Below, one piece after another: positions 9,901 through 18,500 of a stretch of 64,000 bases of DNA. Origin of the DNA: Axinella damicornis (taxonomy: Eukaryota > Porifera > Demospongiae > Axinellida > Axinellidae). The stretch lies in contig OZ007518.1 in NCBI GenBank assembly GCA_963931865.1, positions 2,054,252 through 2,118,251 of the forward strand, given 5' to 3'. The number at the start of each line of letters is the position of its first letter. Position 1 is the first letter of the stretch. The notes under the pieces were generated by a model. That model was given only the letters and a program-made list of their open reading frames with translations, did no database searches and had not been told where the DNA came from. The position numbers and the translations under genes were made by a program.

Positions 9901-10739
9901 AAAGAGTTTCAGGCTGGAGTTTCAAATCCGAACAACATGCAGAGGTGCGATCGAGATGGATAGTTTGGAAAGGACCTCTGGGCTGGTGCGTTGGAGCATT
10001 CTCATGCACATTTCTTTCTCATGATGAAACTGCTGCCCTACCAGCACCATGAGCTACAATTCAGGGGTGCATATGATGGCATCTTAAACTATAACATGCA
10101 TGCTGCTTGCTCAGGCTTGTTGCACATTTCTGTACAGAGGCACACAGGCAGGCATCTTGGCTACTCAAGACCAGTAGGTGCTTACCGATGGTTGTAAAGG
10201 AGCTGGGATGTTTAGTCCGGATCTTGTAAGCAAGTTGATGCTCCCCCATTTGGCACAGGGCGTCTGTGGTTGTTGCCCATGTTGGCGGGTTGGAACTTCG
10301 GAGGCAACATGCTATCATTTCATCTCTGCAACGACTGCTATCTTGAGGATTGTCTTGCTGAATTGTAGCTAGGTCATGACTCTGCACACCCAACTTCACT
10401 CCAAGGGTGTACCATTTCGTGACAGAACTTAGTGCATTTGACAACTCTTTCAGACTTGGAGGGCCTGTGGTTAGAACAACAGTCGAAATAATTAGCGAAA
10501 CTACCTTTCACGAATTACCGGTAGGCCTACCCATGTCAGGCGACACAAAACGTCACTGAAACGTGTAATGGTTTAGTCTGGTTCCCCAACCCTTCATACA
10601 CACAAACCCGACAGATGAAGCTAACCACCTCCAATGTGTCATTGTTTTGGGGTATTCTCCGGGCTCATTTGGCCTCTATAGAGTGTATTGGGGTAAGTCA
10701 CTAACAGCACTGACCTTGTGTATCAGACGTTTCAGCCAT
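490..10739 (-). CDS. Gene A: Death-Death-domain X-ankyrin protein, 3' end off the left edge
   Basis: Multi-exon gene read from 10739 leftwards. Exons that fit together by splice sites and phase are 10715-10739, 10186-10464, 8236-8490, 6551-7353, 5578-5700 and 5127-5240, followed by ANK exons 3838-3936, 3238-3336, 2522-2620, 2144-2242 and 490-591. Each junction from exon 1 to exon 4 is phase 1 and every later one is phase 0. The product begins MAETSDTQ, then has two Death domains, an about 270-residue conserved domain shared with gene B, two acidic linkers and ANK repeats. Death domains are homotypic interaction modules of apoptosis and innate signalling; ANK repeats bind proteins. No signal peptide or membrane segment is seen, so a cytoplasmic adaptor or sensor is likely (inference). 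More ANK exons and the stop lie beyond position 1. The 2522-2620 exon has a damaged acceptor, so the 3' part may be spliced differently. Confidence 0.8.
592..2143. other. Gene A intron with low-complexity DNA
   Basis: No exon seen. It holds a (GGT)n stretch running into a pure G run of roughly 35 bases (about 927-956) and a degenerate purine-rich minisatellite (about 1330-1640) built on GAAGCGGATGCAATCGG and GAGCAGCAG words. Long open frames through the latter are produced by the repeat, not by a gene. Confidence 0.6.
2144..2242 (-). CDS. Gene A ankyrin exon (YGQAALYFAAR type)
   Basis: A 99-bp, phase 0/0 exon, acceptor CCCAG, donor AAG/GTAATT. Repeat YGQAALYFAARYGRDDVI then EQLLEAKADPNLTDK. 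It pairs with 2522-2620 in the way 3238 pairs with 3838, suggesting duplication of a two-repeat block. Confidence 0.83.
2522..2620 (-). CDS. Gene A ankyrin exon with a lost acceptor
   Basis: Reads as a complete repeat of the TVNTT subtype (YTISALIIASYNGHSSVV then RRLLQAAATVNTTNM), with a good ATG/GTGAGC donor at 2521. At the position where its relatives have an AG acceptor (2621-2622) the minus strand reads CA. The nearest in-frame alternative is the CTGCAG upstream near 2658, which would add about 12 residues (starting SQHNSASLHN) before the repeat. The exon may use that site, or may be skipped without a frameshift since it is phase 0/0. Confidence 0.6.
2755..2779 (-). pseudogene. Possible relic of an ankyrin exon end
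   Basis: Between CCAG and a GTAAGG donor there are 25 bases reading AVQHLMEAG, like the second helix of an ANK repeat. Using it would shift the frame of the next exon, so it is more likely a leftover than a used exon. Confidence 0.25.
3238..3336 (-). CDS. Gene A ankyrin exon (YGRTPLYLAAS type)
   Basis: A 99-bp, phase 0/0 exon: acceptor CACACAG, donor GTG/GTAATC. One 33-residue repeat, YGRTPLYLAASNGHEDVI then ELLLEAKADPDLTDV, a near-consensus ankyrin repeat. Its closest relative here is 2144-2242. Confidence 0.85.
3838..3936 (-). CDS. Gene A ankyrin exon (DGDTALIVASS type)
   Basis: A 99-bp, phase 0/0 exon with CAG acceptor and AAG/GTAGAT donor encodes exactly one 33-residue ANK repeat: DGDTALIVASSKGDAGVV, then RNLLQAGATVNTTAK. 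It has the canonical G.TAL..AS..G...VV..LL.AGA.VN framework. It belongs to the 'TVNTT' subtype also seen at 2522, 18193 and 22336. Confidence 0.85.
4305..4645. repeat. CpG-rich minisatellite, about 70 bp x 5
   Basis: TACTTCCGGAGA recurs at 4345, 4414, 4486, 4559 and 4625 (spacing 66-73), with CACCAGCGGTC and GCGCTAGCGTTACGGCGGCC blocks between. Both strands stay open through it, as expected of a short repeat. It lies in the gene A intron between the linkers and the ANK exons. Confidence 0.85.
4949..5010 (+). repeat. tRNA-derived SINE-like fragment
   Basis: TGTGGCTAAAGTGCTGGACT followed 20-odd bases later by CCAGGTTATAGGTC resembles an A box (TGGCNNAGTGG) and a weak B box (GGTTCRANNCC) at tRNA spacing. 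No cloverleaf with a full acceptor stem is evident, so a decayed SINE head is likelier than a tRNA gene. Confidence 0.3.
5127..5240 (-). CDS. Gene A exon 6: acidic linker, coiled-coil-like
   Basis: 38 codons, phase 0/0, acceptor AAAAG and donor AGT/GTAAGT. It starts GDPDGGNSEGPQVAEQ and continues through a Leu/Gln/Glu-rich stretch, QSLLLENVSKEKDPNEGS. It is the clear counterpart of gene B exon 59678-59782 (TDPHEGNLEVPQAAEY; LLLEKVKGPN), so both genes keep the same linker order after domain X. Confidence 0.65.
5578..5700 (-). CDS. Gene A exon 5: acidic linker with DPDDGN motif
   Basis: 41 codons, phase 0 at both ends, acceptor CACAG and donor AAG/GTACTG. It starts RDPDDGNSLW and ends FVSEDTDNGRK. 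The start is shared with gene B linker exon 60723-60815 (RDPDDGNVGG). Charged and glycine/proline-rich, so probably a flexible connector between domain X and what follows. No known domain. Confidence 0.65.
5765..6343. mobile_element. Non-autonomous DNA element with TACCRTATAGCGGG ends
   Basis: Left end TACCATATAGCGGGTTTCTT and right end (reverse complement) TACCGTATAGCGGGTTTCTT form long imperfect terminal inverted repeats continuing through AAAACTTTCACGAA. TA lies at both outer edges, as in Tc1/mariner-type insertions. The interior has no transposase. A related right end occurs at about 54760-54780. Inserted in the gene A intron between domain X and the linker exons. Confidence 0.75.
6551..7353 (-). 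CDS. Gene A exon 4: conserved domain X
   Basis: One 803-bp exon gives about 267 residues with no stop. The N-terminal half is predicted helical and contains VLCSIIAEYASDDQVLKEE. The C-terminal half looks alpha/beta and contains EIWESLAQRLKLPRSALLL, IAKGCVQLTFLIPYHLTHF and FREHQVLRVTIAGQCVYD. The same order and motifs recur in gene B (61193-61989) and, diverged, at 56789-57597. I associate this layout with unnamed regions of sponge and cnidarian proteins that also carry Death, CARD or ANK modules, but know no reaction or fold for it. Acceptor TTGTAG (phase 1), donor AAG/GTGAGT (phase 0). No catalytic signature is visible. Confidence 0.8.
7909..7982 (-). pseudogene. Relic of a second domain X exon 5' end
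   Basis: Reads as the start of gene B's domain X exon (61915-61989): same acceptor context (TTTACAGGAGA), then ACACAAA...GCTTCA.GCATTGC and CTT.GAATCCGAAAC. Here two CGA codons of the gene B copy are TGA stops, and homology ends after about 75 bp. It lies in the intron just upstream of gene A's working domain X exon, so a former tandem copy of this exon has decayed. Confidence 0.7.
8236..8490 (-). CDS. Gene A exon 3: second Death domain
   Basis: The 255-bp exon (phase 1 to 1) has acceptor AAG at 8492-8491 and donor G/GTATGG. It encodes GVPTLRDLSLVPNWYLLG, then LQLGVSGDELDVIERNYP and, near the end, FGKLARALTTVGEKKIAETM. The first part matches Death helices 1-2 and the second the final helices, with a Trp in MFGAWLRGDSDATF. 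It parallels exon 2 (NWYLLGLQLGV against KWYTLGVKLGV), so the two Death exons probably arose by duplication. Its phase-1 end joins exon 4 as G/GG, restoring a glycine. Confidence 0.82.
8491..10185. other. Gene A intron 2
   Basis: No exon recognised between the two Death exons. The only structured item is the inverted-repeat element at 9116-9480; the remainder is AT-rich sequence without repeats I could place. Confidence 0.5.
9116..9480. mobile_element. 365-bp inverted-repeat element (MITE)
   Basis: Ends GTAACAAAAAGTGAGCCTGC on the left and, reverse-complemented on the right, GTTACAAAAAGTGAGCATGC. No coding capacity for a transposase. Sits in gene A intron 2. Confidence 0.65.
10186..10464 (-). 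CDS. Gene A exon 2: first Death domain
   Basis: The 279-bp exon (acceptor CAG, donor G/GTAAGC, phase 1 to 1) encodes about 93 residues of a six-helix Death-fold domain. Hallmarks: a helix 1-2 pattern WYTLGVKLGVQSHDLATI (hydrophobic core, 'LG' turn, then Leu-x-x-Ile), a charged helix ending in CRDEMIACCL, and the C-terminal tryptophan block PPTWATTTDALCQMGE followed by HQLAYKI. This is the usual Death-domain layout (W..L..AL...G...LA..I) at normal length. Death domains bind other Death domains. It sits directly before a second, diverged copy, so the protein carries a Death tandem. Confidence 0.82.
10715..10739 (-). CDS. Gene A exon 1: start codon, MAETSDTQ
   Basis: Short first coding exon: ATG at 10739-10737, eight codons and one base of the ninth, then a GTCAGT donor at 10714. 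Chosen because its phase-1 end joins exactly to the CAG acceptor at 10465-10466 of the Death-domain exon, giving MAETSDTQ-GPPSLKEL. A tiny first exon before a Death exon cannot be proven without a transcript, but start, donor and phase all agree. Confidence 0.7.
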
Positions 10740-10867
10740 GGGCCCTGTTTACTAAACGCGCGCCTTCTCCTCCATTTTACAAGCCACGCCCTTGAATTGT
10801 GACGGAACCCGGACCCCGCCATCAGGATTATAACTCTAATAATTGCGCAGTCGTCAGCAGATGTACA
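10740..10867. promoter_or_regulatory. Candidate shared promoter of genes A and C
   Basis: The gene A start codon (minus, 10739) and the first in-frame gene C start codon (plus, 10868, or 10901) are 128-161 bp apart, head to head. The gap contains a GCGCGC core, CCACGCCC (KLF/SP-type box) and GTGACG (CRE-like half), and no TATA box. Compact CpG-containing divergent promoters are common in small animal genomes. Transcription start sites are not visible from sequence alone. Confidence 0.5.
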
Positions 10868-11015
10868 ATGTATCTGTACAGCTGCTGTAGGATCAGTAGG
10901 ATGGCGTTGTTCTTGGTACGTAGCTCCTACCGGGTGCTGATGGCCGTATGTTTTCTTCTTGGAGTCAACGTCTTCACCTTCTACGTCCTAAATCAGGGAG
11001 GAGGACTGTCACTGG
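10868..11015 (+). CDS. Gene C exon 1: N-terminus with a membrane segment
   Basis: Plus-strand open exon ending at a G/GTGAGA donor (phase 1). Two in-frame ATGs: 10868 and 10901. The second gives MALFLVRSSYRVLMAVCF, then LLGVNVFTFYVLNQGGG: a few residues with two arginines, then about 20 hydrophobic residues. This fits a signal-anchor (type II) or the first helix of a multi-span protein; it lacks a clear signal-peptidase site. I cannot name the family from this exon. Its phase does not match the last exon at 13583 directly, so at least one further exon in 11016-13582 is needed if they belong together. Confidence 0.55.
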
Positions 11016-13582
11016 GTGAGATGTAGTATAGTGTGTAGATCCTTGCTCCTTCATCTCCAGCTATTGATGGCTTGCAGTAGAGTCAAAATGGTCAAACAGC
11101 TGTAACCAATCAAAAACTGAAGGTTGGGATGAACTACTTTATAGCATAGAGAGGATAGCCTGTCCTTATCCAACAAGGGGGTGACACTCCCGTTTTCGCT
11201 GTGACTACTAGGCTAGTCTTGTTCCTAGACCCCCCTTGGCTAGGAACAAGACTAAGCTGTGACCTGGCATCTTGACCCCATATTTATATACTAAGGAAGA
11301 GGTGGAGTCGCTACGCATTCTTCCGTATATTATCGGGTCATGGGCAAAATGTACATGCGATCAAACAGTCAACGGCTGAAATACAGCGCAGTCAAACGGT
11401 CAAGAGTCTCTTTGTGATGCGGTCAAGTGGTCAAGTAGCGAAATTGACAGTCAAGATTTTTTGACCCCAGTTACAGCTGGCGTCCATGGGAGTGGCACCC
11501 TTGTTAACGGCAGCCTTGAGGCTTTGTTGCTAGGCAACCGGCCATACTTTAGTGTAGAGCATGGTCCCACCCTATCCCTCATGTCCCTTACACCAAGTAT
11601 ACTGTAGTATACTGAAGTATACTGAAGTATACATTCTGGCTCTCTAGATACTTCATTCGTGTATGCATTATCTATGACCACTGGCAATGAGTTGGACGAA
11701 CCATACATGTAGATAGTCTAGAGCTCAGTCCGCTATCCAGCGAGGAAGGATCTGGGGATTAACCCTGCCCGGAAGAGTCTTGCTGGAATGTAGCTAAAGT
11801 CCTTGATATACATGTAAGTAGGCAATATCCATTGCAAGGTTTCTTCTAGCACGTGAAGCGATGTTCAAAGTTGGCATGTAAAGTTTGTGCACTAATGATT
11901 GGAAATCAGCAAAGAGAGCATCACCTGTTACTCCATCATCAGCTCTGTGAGGGGTGACATGTTGACGGCAATCGAGAGGATTTTCGCACAAGAAGTCAAA
12001 GGAAGTGGCAGAATTGCACATAACAGTGACTTTTTAAACCCAAATGAAGATGTCTTTTCTGTTGGATAGCCTCTTGCTGTTCCCTCTGGGGTGTTCTGAC
12101 CTACAGCTTTCGTACATGTAGCATGATCAATTGAATTGTTCATCTTCTCATTCAAATACTGAGCAGTCACAATGAGATACTACTGTTTGATTGTAACAAT
12201 ATTCACACTTCACACATCCATTTTCCCCAATCAACACTCACGGCAGAATTCCAATGTTCAAGACACTTCCGGGAAGGGTAATTCCCCAGACCATTCCTCA
12301 CCGGGTCAGGGATCCAGACTACCATAGATGCTGGTCTACCATGGAGGACTTGATCACAAGTGATCTGCGACATCTTGTTGACCAGCATCTATGGTAGTCT
12401 GGATTCCTGGTAGTCTCACGATGTGTTTGCTCCATGGTAGACCAGCATGCATCTATGGTAGTCTGGATTCCTGACCCGGTGAGGAATGGTCTGGGGAATT
12501 ACCCTTCCCGGAAAAGTTAGGACACAATTTATATTTGGACACGCTAGCATGGAAGGTGTACAATTGTGGAAGTGGGTGTGACTCTACATTGATAGTGCGC
12601 ATCCATCTCACGATGCGTTCCAAGCTTCGATGTTGTTTGGCTCTGGAGTTATATAATATGAAAATCTGAAATAGCTCTAATCGGATGACATAATACGTTA
12701 TCTGACACTGCTCCCCTGTTGCTTCTCTGAAGCAGTTTTCGACGGGATTTCTGCAGCTTGGTAAAGCTGCAAGACCCTTCTGCTGCACACCTGATTTTGC
12801 TATTGTAGCTGCCTCAGGCACTGAGGGGTGTCATTTGAATGTTAACCACGTCTCGCCCTCTTTGATCGGACAGTGGATTTCACCGTGTTTTTAGTATATA
12901 TGCTGCCAACATCTTTTTAGGGTCGTGATGCAGAAGTCATTGGAATGTTCAGCTTCTCAGCAGCACAGTGGTACAAGCCCAGTGTTCATATGTTCTTCAT
13001 CTTTCCCATCAGCATCATGTGCAATAGACTGGAGAAGACCAGCTCCATCTTGAGACATATGAACACCAGACTTGTGCCATTGTGTTGCTGAGGAGCTGCA
13101 CATTCCAGTGATGCCTATTAAATCTTGGTAGTGGAGGGGTTACAAGCTTGTTTAAATTAACAGTGCGGTGCACTGATACTAGCATCGGTATCGGTTTGGT
13201 GCCAATGCTTTGTGTATTGATACTGTATTGATATATGTTGAGTCTTTGTGCATGACCACAAATCTCCATGTCACATAATTAGGTGACCACTTCCTGAAGT
13301 TCAGGGTGTATGTTTGTAGACATTTTATTAATTAATGGCTTGTCTGGGTAATTTGTATTTTACTTTTCACATCATCAACTTGATGTAATGTCTCCATGTT
13401 TCACGCGGAATTAGGTGACCACTTCCTGAACCTTTGGGTCTTATAACTGTTATGGGTATTTATTTACCTCTGTGGTTTGTGTGTACACGTGATAAATTAT
13501 GTATCTCGTTTGGTCATAGCTTTGTCATAACTCTCTTACCCCTCCCTCCCTACCCTCATATATCTCCCTGTTCTTTCCGTAG
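11016..13582 (+). other. Presumed gene C intron(s) with fold-back repeats
   Basis: No convincing middle exon found. The stretch holds short inverted repeats: TAGTCTTGTTCCTAG... paired with CTAGGAACAAGACTA at 11214-11256; a fold-back at 12267-12513 with a related end near 11730-11780; and an imperfect inverted repeat at about 12938-13115. A polypyrimidine tract (CTCTTACCCCTCCCTCCC) precedes the acceptor at 13581. Confidence 0.45.
12267..12513. mobile_element. Fold-back repeat, arms about 80 bp
   Basis: Left arm 12267-12345 (TTCCGGGAAGGGTAATTCCC ... GTCTACCATGGA) is the inverse of 12431-12513, with a partial third copy of the arm's inner part at 12378-12412. No open frame of interest. Confidence 0.7.
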
Positions 13583-14197
13583 AACCCCTTTGTCACAAGG
13601 AATGTGGATCGGTTTTCCCCTGATCATCAGTCTGTCATCCAAGGAACAGATCCTGCAGACCTTGTCAACAACCATCACGCACAGCAATCGTACATCCCAA
13701 GCCCTCCCTACACACCTTACCCCAGCCCCACCAAACACACCCCCTTCGACCATACCACCCCAGCACCTTACGCTAACTACTCAACTCCTTACTCCAGTGG
13801 TCATCCCAGCTCAGTGAGAACCATTCGGCAATCGCTCAGCCCTTCTGAGACGAGCGCAGATGGACAGTTTGGCAGTCCTCCTCCGCACACTTCACCACCC
13901 TATTCCAGTACAGCTGCCTCGAGCCCATACCAGGAGGAGATCTACATAACCAGTGAAGCGACCCAGTTCACGAGCCCTTGCGGTGATGGAATGCAGACTG
14001 CTCTGCCAATTATGGAATCTCTGCTAAATCCTACTACCCTTGGATACCAGACCACAAACTCAACTGACATGCGGTTCATGAATTCACAAGCTACTGGAAG
14101 TTACGTGCCAGCAACTGGGCAGCCTTCTGCTCCTCCCAGGCCGACGGTTATTGACGGTTCCTACGTGGACGAGGTGAGGAGGAGGTACAATAAGTAG
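13583..14197 (+). CDS. Gene C last exon: Pro/Ser/Tyr-rich C-terminal region
   Basis: Strong acceptor (pyrimidine tract, then CCGTAG) followed by about 204 codons to a TAG at 14195. Starts NPFVTRNVDRFSPDHQSVIQ and ends GSYVDEVRRRYNK. The middle is rich in Pro, Ser, Thr and Tyr with PPYTPYPSP- and PPHTSPPYS-like runs, typical of a disordered cytoplasmic or activation-type tail offering SH2/SH3/WW ligand motifs. It contains no recognised domain. The reading frame up to the acceptor is clean, so this is a coding exon. Membership in the same gene as 10868-11015 is inference from strand and proximity. No AATAAA was found nearby. Confidence 0.6.
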   Translation, partial: NPFVTRNVDRFSPDHQSVIQGTDPADLVNNHHAQQSYIPSPPYTPYPSPTKHTPFDHTTPAPYANYSTPYSSGHPSSVRTIRQSLSPSETSADGQFGSPPPHTSPPYSSTAASSPYQEEIYITSEATQFTSPCGDGMQTALPIMESLLNPTTLGYQTTNSTDMRFMNSQATGSYVPATGQPSAPPRPTVIDGSYVDEVRRRYNK

Positions 14198-15407
14198 CAA
14201 GTGGTCTACCCATGGGCCACACAAACCAGCTCAGAAATGACAGGGAGGGTTCTGAGAGCATTTCACAGTGGTCACAATGGTTGAAAGGAGGTGCACCAGC
14301 ACCTGTGTACTGATTAGAGTCTCCAAACGTACCCATTTGTAATATTCAGTCACTCCACCTCAGCAGCCGCAACACAACATGCTTTCTCTAACGTTCATAC
14401 TCCATACTTCCCATTTATTGTACAGCAAGTATGATCACACATATATACTCCATTTGTGATATAATAGTTTGTTGTATCAAATTATCCTGTACTTTAGTAT
14501 ACTCACTCTCATGTACAGTTAGTACTGGCTAGTGTGCAGGATGATGTCATCTGGCAGTGCTGTTTGGTTCACATGACTACCGTTTACTGAAAGATATTGT
14601 GTTTGTACTATTATAATACAGCTGTTTTATGTCCAAATGTAAATGATATCACCGATGATTATACTATTACAGAAACATACTGTACTCAGAAGGAAAGCAC
14701 AACCATAATCATAATTATTGTGGGGGTGATCATGAGCTTAATGTTATGATTAGATGCCAAATCCACTATAAGGACAAAGTGCATGTTTCAACTTAATTTT
14801 GCTCATGGAATTGCAGATCTGCATGGAGAATTATAATAGATTCTCTAGGCACCCAGTAACAAAATTAATCCTGAATGAACAATACATGGACAACGTTGAG
14901 AGAATCTCCCAACCCAGCTATCAATATAGCTAACATCTGCATACAGTTCACTAGCTGCACGTCTTCATGACCTCGCTACACGATCACCAGACATCCTCTC
15001 ATGCCACCAAAACATGACTCTGGGCCTCCTAACATCTCCATCTTTAGGAGTGCACCAAGTTTATTCCGGTCATGATCACTATAGCTGTCATTCAAGCATG
15101 CCAACTGTGTCAGCCAAATTGTTTGCTCCAAAGCAAAATATCTGTCAAATGTTTCCTCAAAAGCAAAGGTAACATGCACAGTTATTGTCCGTCAAATGTT
15201 TGCTCCAAAGCAAAGGTACGTAATTATAACAATGTCTGTCAAACTTTTCTCTCTAATAATTATACATAACATACAAAAATTAATTTCTGGTGGCGTGAAC
15301 ATTAAATGTGCATGTGGTGAACTGCATACAGAAGTAAACTACAAGAACTACTATAATTCATAGTTACAGCTTGCAAATATCATGTTGGGAAGGCACGCAG
15401 CAGCTAC
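14198..15407. other. Tail-to-tail spacer between genes C and B
   Basis: AT-rich spacer, no gene seen. Around 15105-15260 short imperfect repeats of GTCAAATGTTTGCTCCAAAG occur three times. Presumably contains the 3' UTRs of both genes, but no clear polyadenylation hexamer pair was found. Confidence 0.5.
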
Positions 15408-15551
15408 TTAGTCTTCAGTCCACTCGAAAGGTTTGGGAGGTTCAGGCTCATCCACTTCCTCCTCCTGGTGAGTCATGGGGGAGCAGCAGGACTCGGTCCA
15501 CTCAAATGGTTGGGGAGGTTGGGGCTCATCCTCCTCCTCCTCCTCCTCCTC
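15408..15551 (-). CDS. Gene B terminal exon: acidic, proline-rich tail and stop
   Basis: Acceptor CTGACCAG, then 47 codons and TAA at 15410-15408, phase 0. Seven Glu are followed by DEPQPPQPFEWTESCCSP and, after MTHQEEEV, DEPEPPKPFEWTED. The DEP.PP.PFEWTE unit is thus present twice from a tandem duplication of about 80 bp, and each copy retains a CACCAG- or GACCAG-type acceptor in frame. The upstream alternative acceptor (CCCCAG, 11 bases earlier) gives an arginine-rich frame that stops sooner. I prefer the frame with conserved duplicated residues. Confidence 0.65.
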   Translation of the reverse strand, partial: EEEEEEEDEPQPPQPFEWTESCCSPMTHQEEEVDEPEPPKPFEWTED

Positions 15552-18500
15552 CTGGTCAGGCACTGGGGAGCAACAGGACAATCATGCACTTCTGTAAACA
15601 AATGGCTTGGGTATACCGGTAACAGCAACTGTGCATGCTCAGTGCTTACCACGGGTTGGGCAGTTAACAACTCTTGGCACACATCTGCATGGCCCTCTAA
15701 ACTGGCTAGGTCAAGTGCTGTGAGTCCATCCTGTATAATCAAATATTTTGTCATGCTGTGTTAAACCTCACTGCATTACATTGCCTGAGATAAAGTATGC
15801 CTCAACTTTTAGCTATTATTCTATTCCTTAATTCTTTCAAAATCTTGCTATTATTCCCCATGCAAATGCTTGCTATTATTCTGGAATTATTCTCAATTCT
15901 TTACCTTTGCTACTGTTATTCTGGCATAATTATCTCAGGCAGAAGGCCTGCATGGTACCACTCCTACGTCATTTACAAGCAAAGTGGACACGATTATGAA
16001 GCAACTCGACTACACGTATGCTTTCGAGTTTATATTGATACCACGAAGACAGCAACTTGATGCCAACTCAGCGCTAACGGGAATACTGCATGCACTAACG
16101 TTTGACTACTCAGGCGTACCAAGCGCTTGGTAAGTTACTGTATTGTAGTTACCTAGCGGCTACTACAACCGTACAACAAGGATACCTGACGCCTCCGGGT
16201 AGTACTAAAACCCGGAACGGAACGGAACGGAATGAACGGAACAGTCATTTTTCGTCGCTGAGACCAAGGTAAAACCATTTTTCTGTCTAGCGCTGCACGG
16301 GCGGTACCGTAGACGAATCCTCAAAGGTTAGTGCACGGCATATATCGTATGCACTTAGTCTCAGGTCCCACCTGTGATGCACTGTACCGTGTACGGTAAT
16401 GCGCACGATCCCACGAGTCAGTGAGCTCGGTGCCCCAGCGTAGTGAAACCCGTGAAGGTACGACTTCCTTTCTGCCAGTAGCACTTCAGGGCTAATTAGG
16501 CTAGGCAGTTAGTAGTCTGGCCTGTGAGACTTACGTAGTACAGTATTATACCGCTGAACGGCGAACGGTACCGTACACGTGCTCGCGTACGCGTACTAGC
16601 TATATCCATGACTCGTTCTTGTAGTAACACCTACTGCACTGCATGTACTTTACCTTGGCAGCTACATGTACTTACGGTACCGCCCGTGCAGCGCTAGTCA
16701 GAAAAAGGTTGTACCTAGCCTCGTTCCCAGTCCCACGCCCAGCTTTTCGTCGCTGCTTAGTACGGTAAAGCGTACTAAGCAGCGACAAAAAGCTGGGCGT
16801 GGGACTGGGAACGAGGCTAGGTCGTACCTTGGTCTCAGCGACGAAAAATGACTCGTTCCGTTCATTCCGTTCCGTTCCGTTCCGGGTTTTACCGACGCCT
16901 CCAGCGGTATACCGGTAGCGTAAAAGCCAACAATAACTCGCTAGGAAACCTGCCATTAGCCCGTGAACTTCTGCCACGCCGGCATTTTATAGTGTGTCCA
17001 CTTTGCTTGTAAATCACGTAGGAGTGGTACCAGGCCTTCTGCCAGCTTATCTGACAAGGGTTCAAAGGTCACGTATGCGAATAAAAATGAAGTGGTAGAC
17101 GGCCTGGGAACGAGGCTACCAGTATAATAAATTATGTGTTGCCATGTTGCAGAAGTTCTGGTTGTCATGGCAATATATACAATGTAGACTTCAGCTCTAC
17201 TGCTTATCATAGCTAAGAATCAGACATGTATTATGAGTACAGAATTTCCCTACTACCGTAGTTTGGGAAATGTTCGTTTTTAAAATATTTTCGTACGCCT
17301 AGCAATGTACGAAAATTAAACGCTCGAAATAATTTCAACTACGAATAATTAACGAACGAAAATTTTGCGAGTACACGAGGCCACGGAGAATGCGCTGTTG
17401 CTGTCAAGCGATGTCGATTCAGAGTTATTTGAAGCCCAGAAATGGCCTGCCCGATCCCAAGGGCCCTTTGTCCCTGACCTTACCCTCACAAGCAATCGCT
17501 CTTGCCAACAGTGAGGCACGAAAGCAACCCAAGACGGCGGCAAGAAACTGCGGCGCTTTCACAGATACGATCGTGAGAGTTGTGGGGTTCTCTTGTACAC
17601 GCCAGCTCTTCACCGACAGCCGCCTCCCATATTTCTTTGTAGACATGGTATCCACGAATACAAGCTCCGTCAAATTCCGCCATGTTTCACGATAGCACTG
17701 CGTCAATTTTTCGTACTGTATATCGATTTGTACGAAAAAATTTTAACACGAAATTTTAATACATGAAAATTTTGTAACACGAAATATTCTCAAACTACGG
17801 TAGAACAAAAGCCATCACTGCATATATATTTGCCCGCCTGACTATTAAAATGCAAACGTTGGGGTCACTATTAGGTAGTCTCCAAACAAATGTGGGCAAC
17901 CATTTCGTCATCTCCTATTCTTATTGGAAGTACTACGTATGAGTACTTCCAATGCTCCAAATGTAGCCAGGTAACTATCTGTTCAATTTAGGCTATACAC
18001 ACTTTGGTGATACATATGTGTGGCATCACCATGGAAACTAGATCTAATGCGTCACATCACAGATCGAGATGTCACAATTCCAGACACACACCTGTGGATA
18101 CGTCTAAGACTGTAGGTAGGAGAATGTGTGTTGATGGCATTGCAAGTACATGTGGTATATGAACCTCACAAGAAGTGATTAGTGCATCTCACCTGGTTGG
18201 TGGTGTTGACAGTGGCACCTGCCTGGAGGAGAATCCTCACCAAACTGGGATGACCTTGTTGGGATGCCATCATCAGAGGAGTAGTCCCATTCTGTGGAGT
18301 AGTGAGGAAGGGGCAGAGGCTAAAGTAGTATGTGGGTTCACATGTAAAATGCATGCGTCAATTGTTAGTAGGTTGTTCTGCTTTTGAAATAGAGTAACTC
18401 TTCAACAAAGACCAGCATTAATAACTACTAATAACTAGCACTGTGTGGTCTCATACCTTCTGGATGTGCTTCACAGAATGTAAATGCACTGTACACTATA

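Noticed and set aside
12938..13115. Coding exon on either strand (HMNTGLVPLCC-like reading)
   Set aside because: The segment is an imperfect inverted repeat, so both strands give similar short peptides ending at the same stop; a repeat remnant is simpler.
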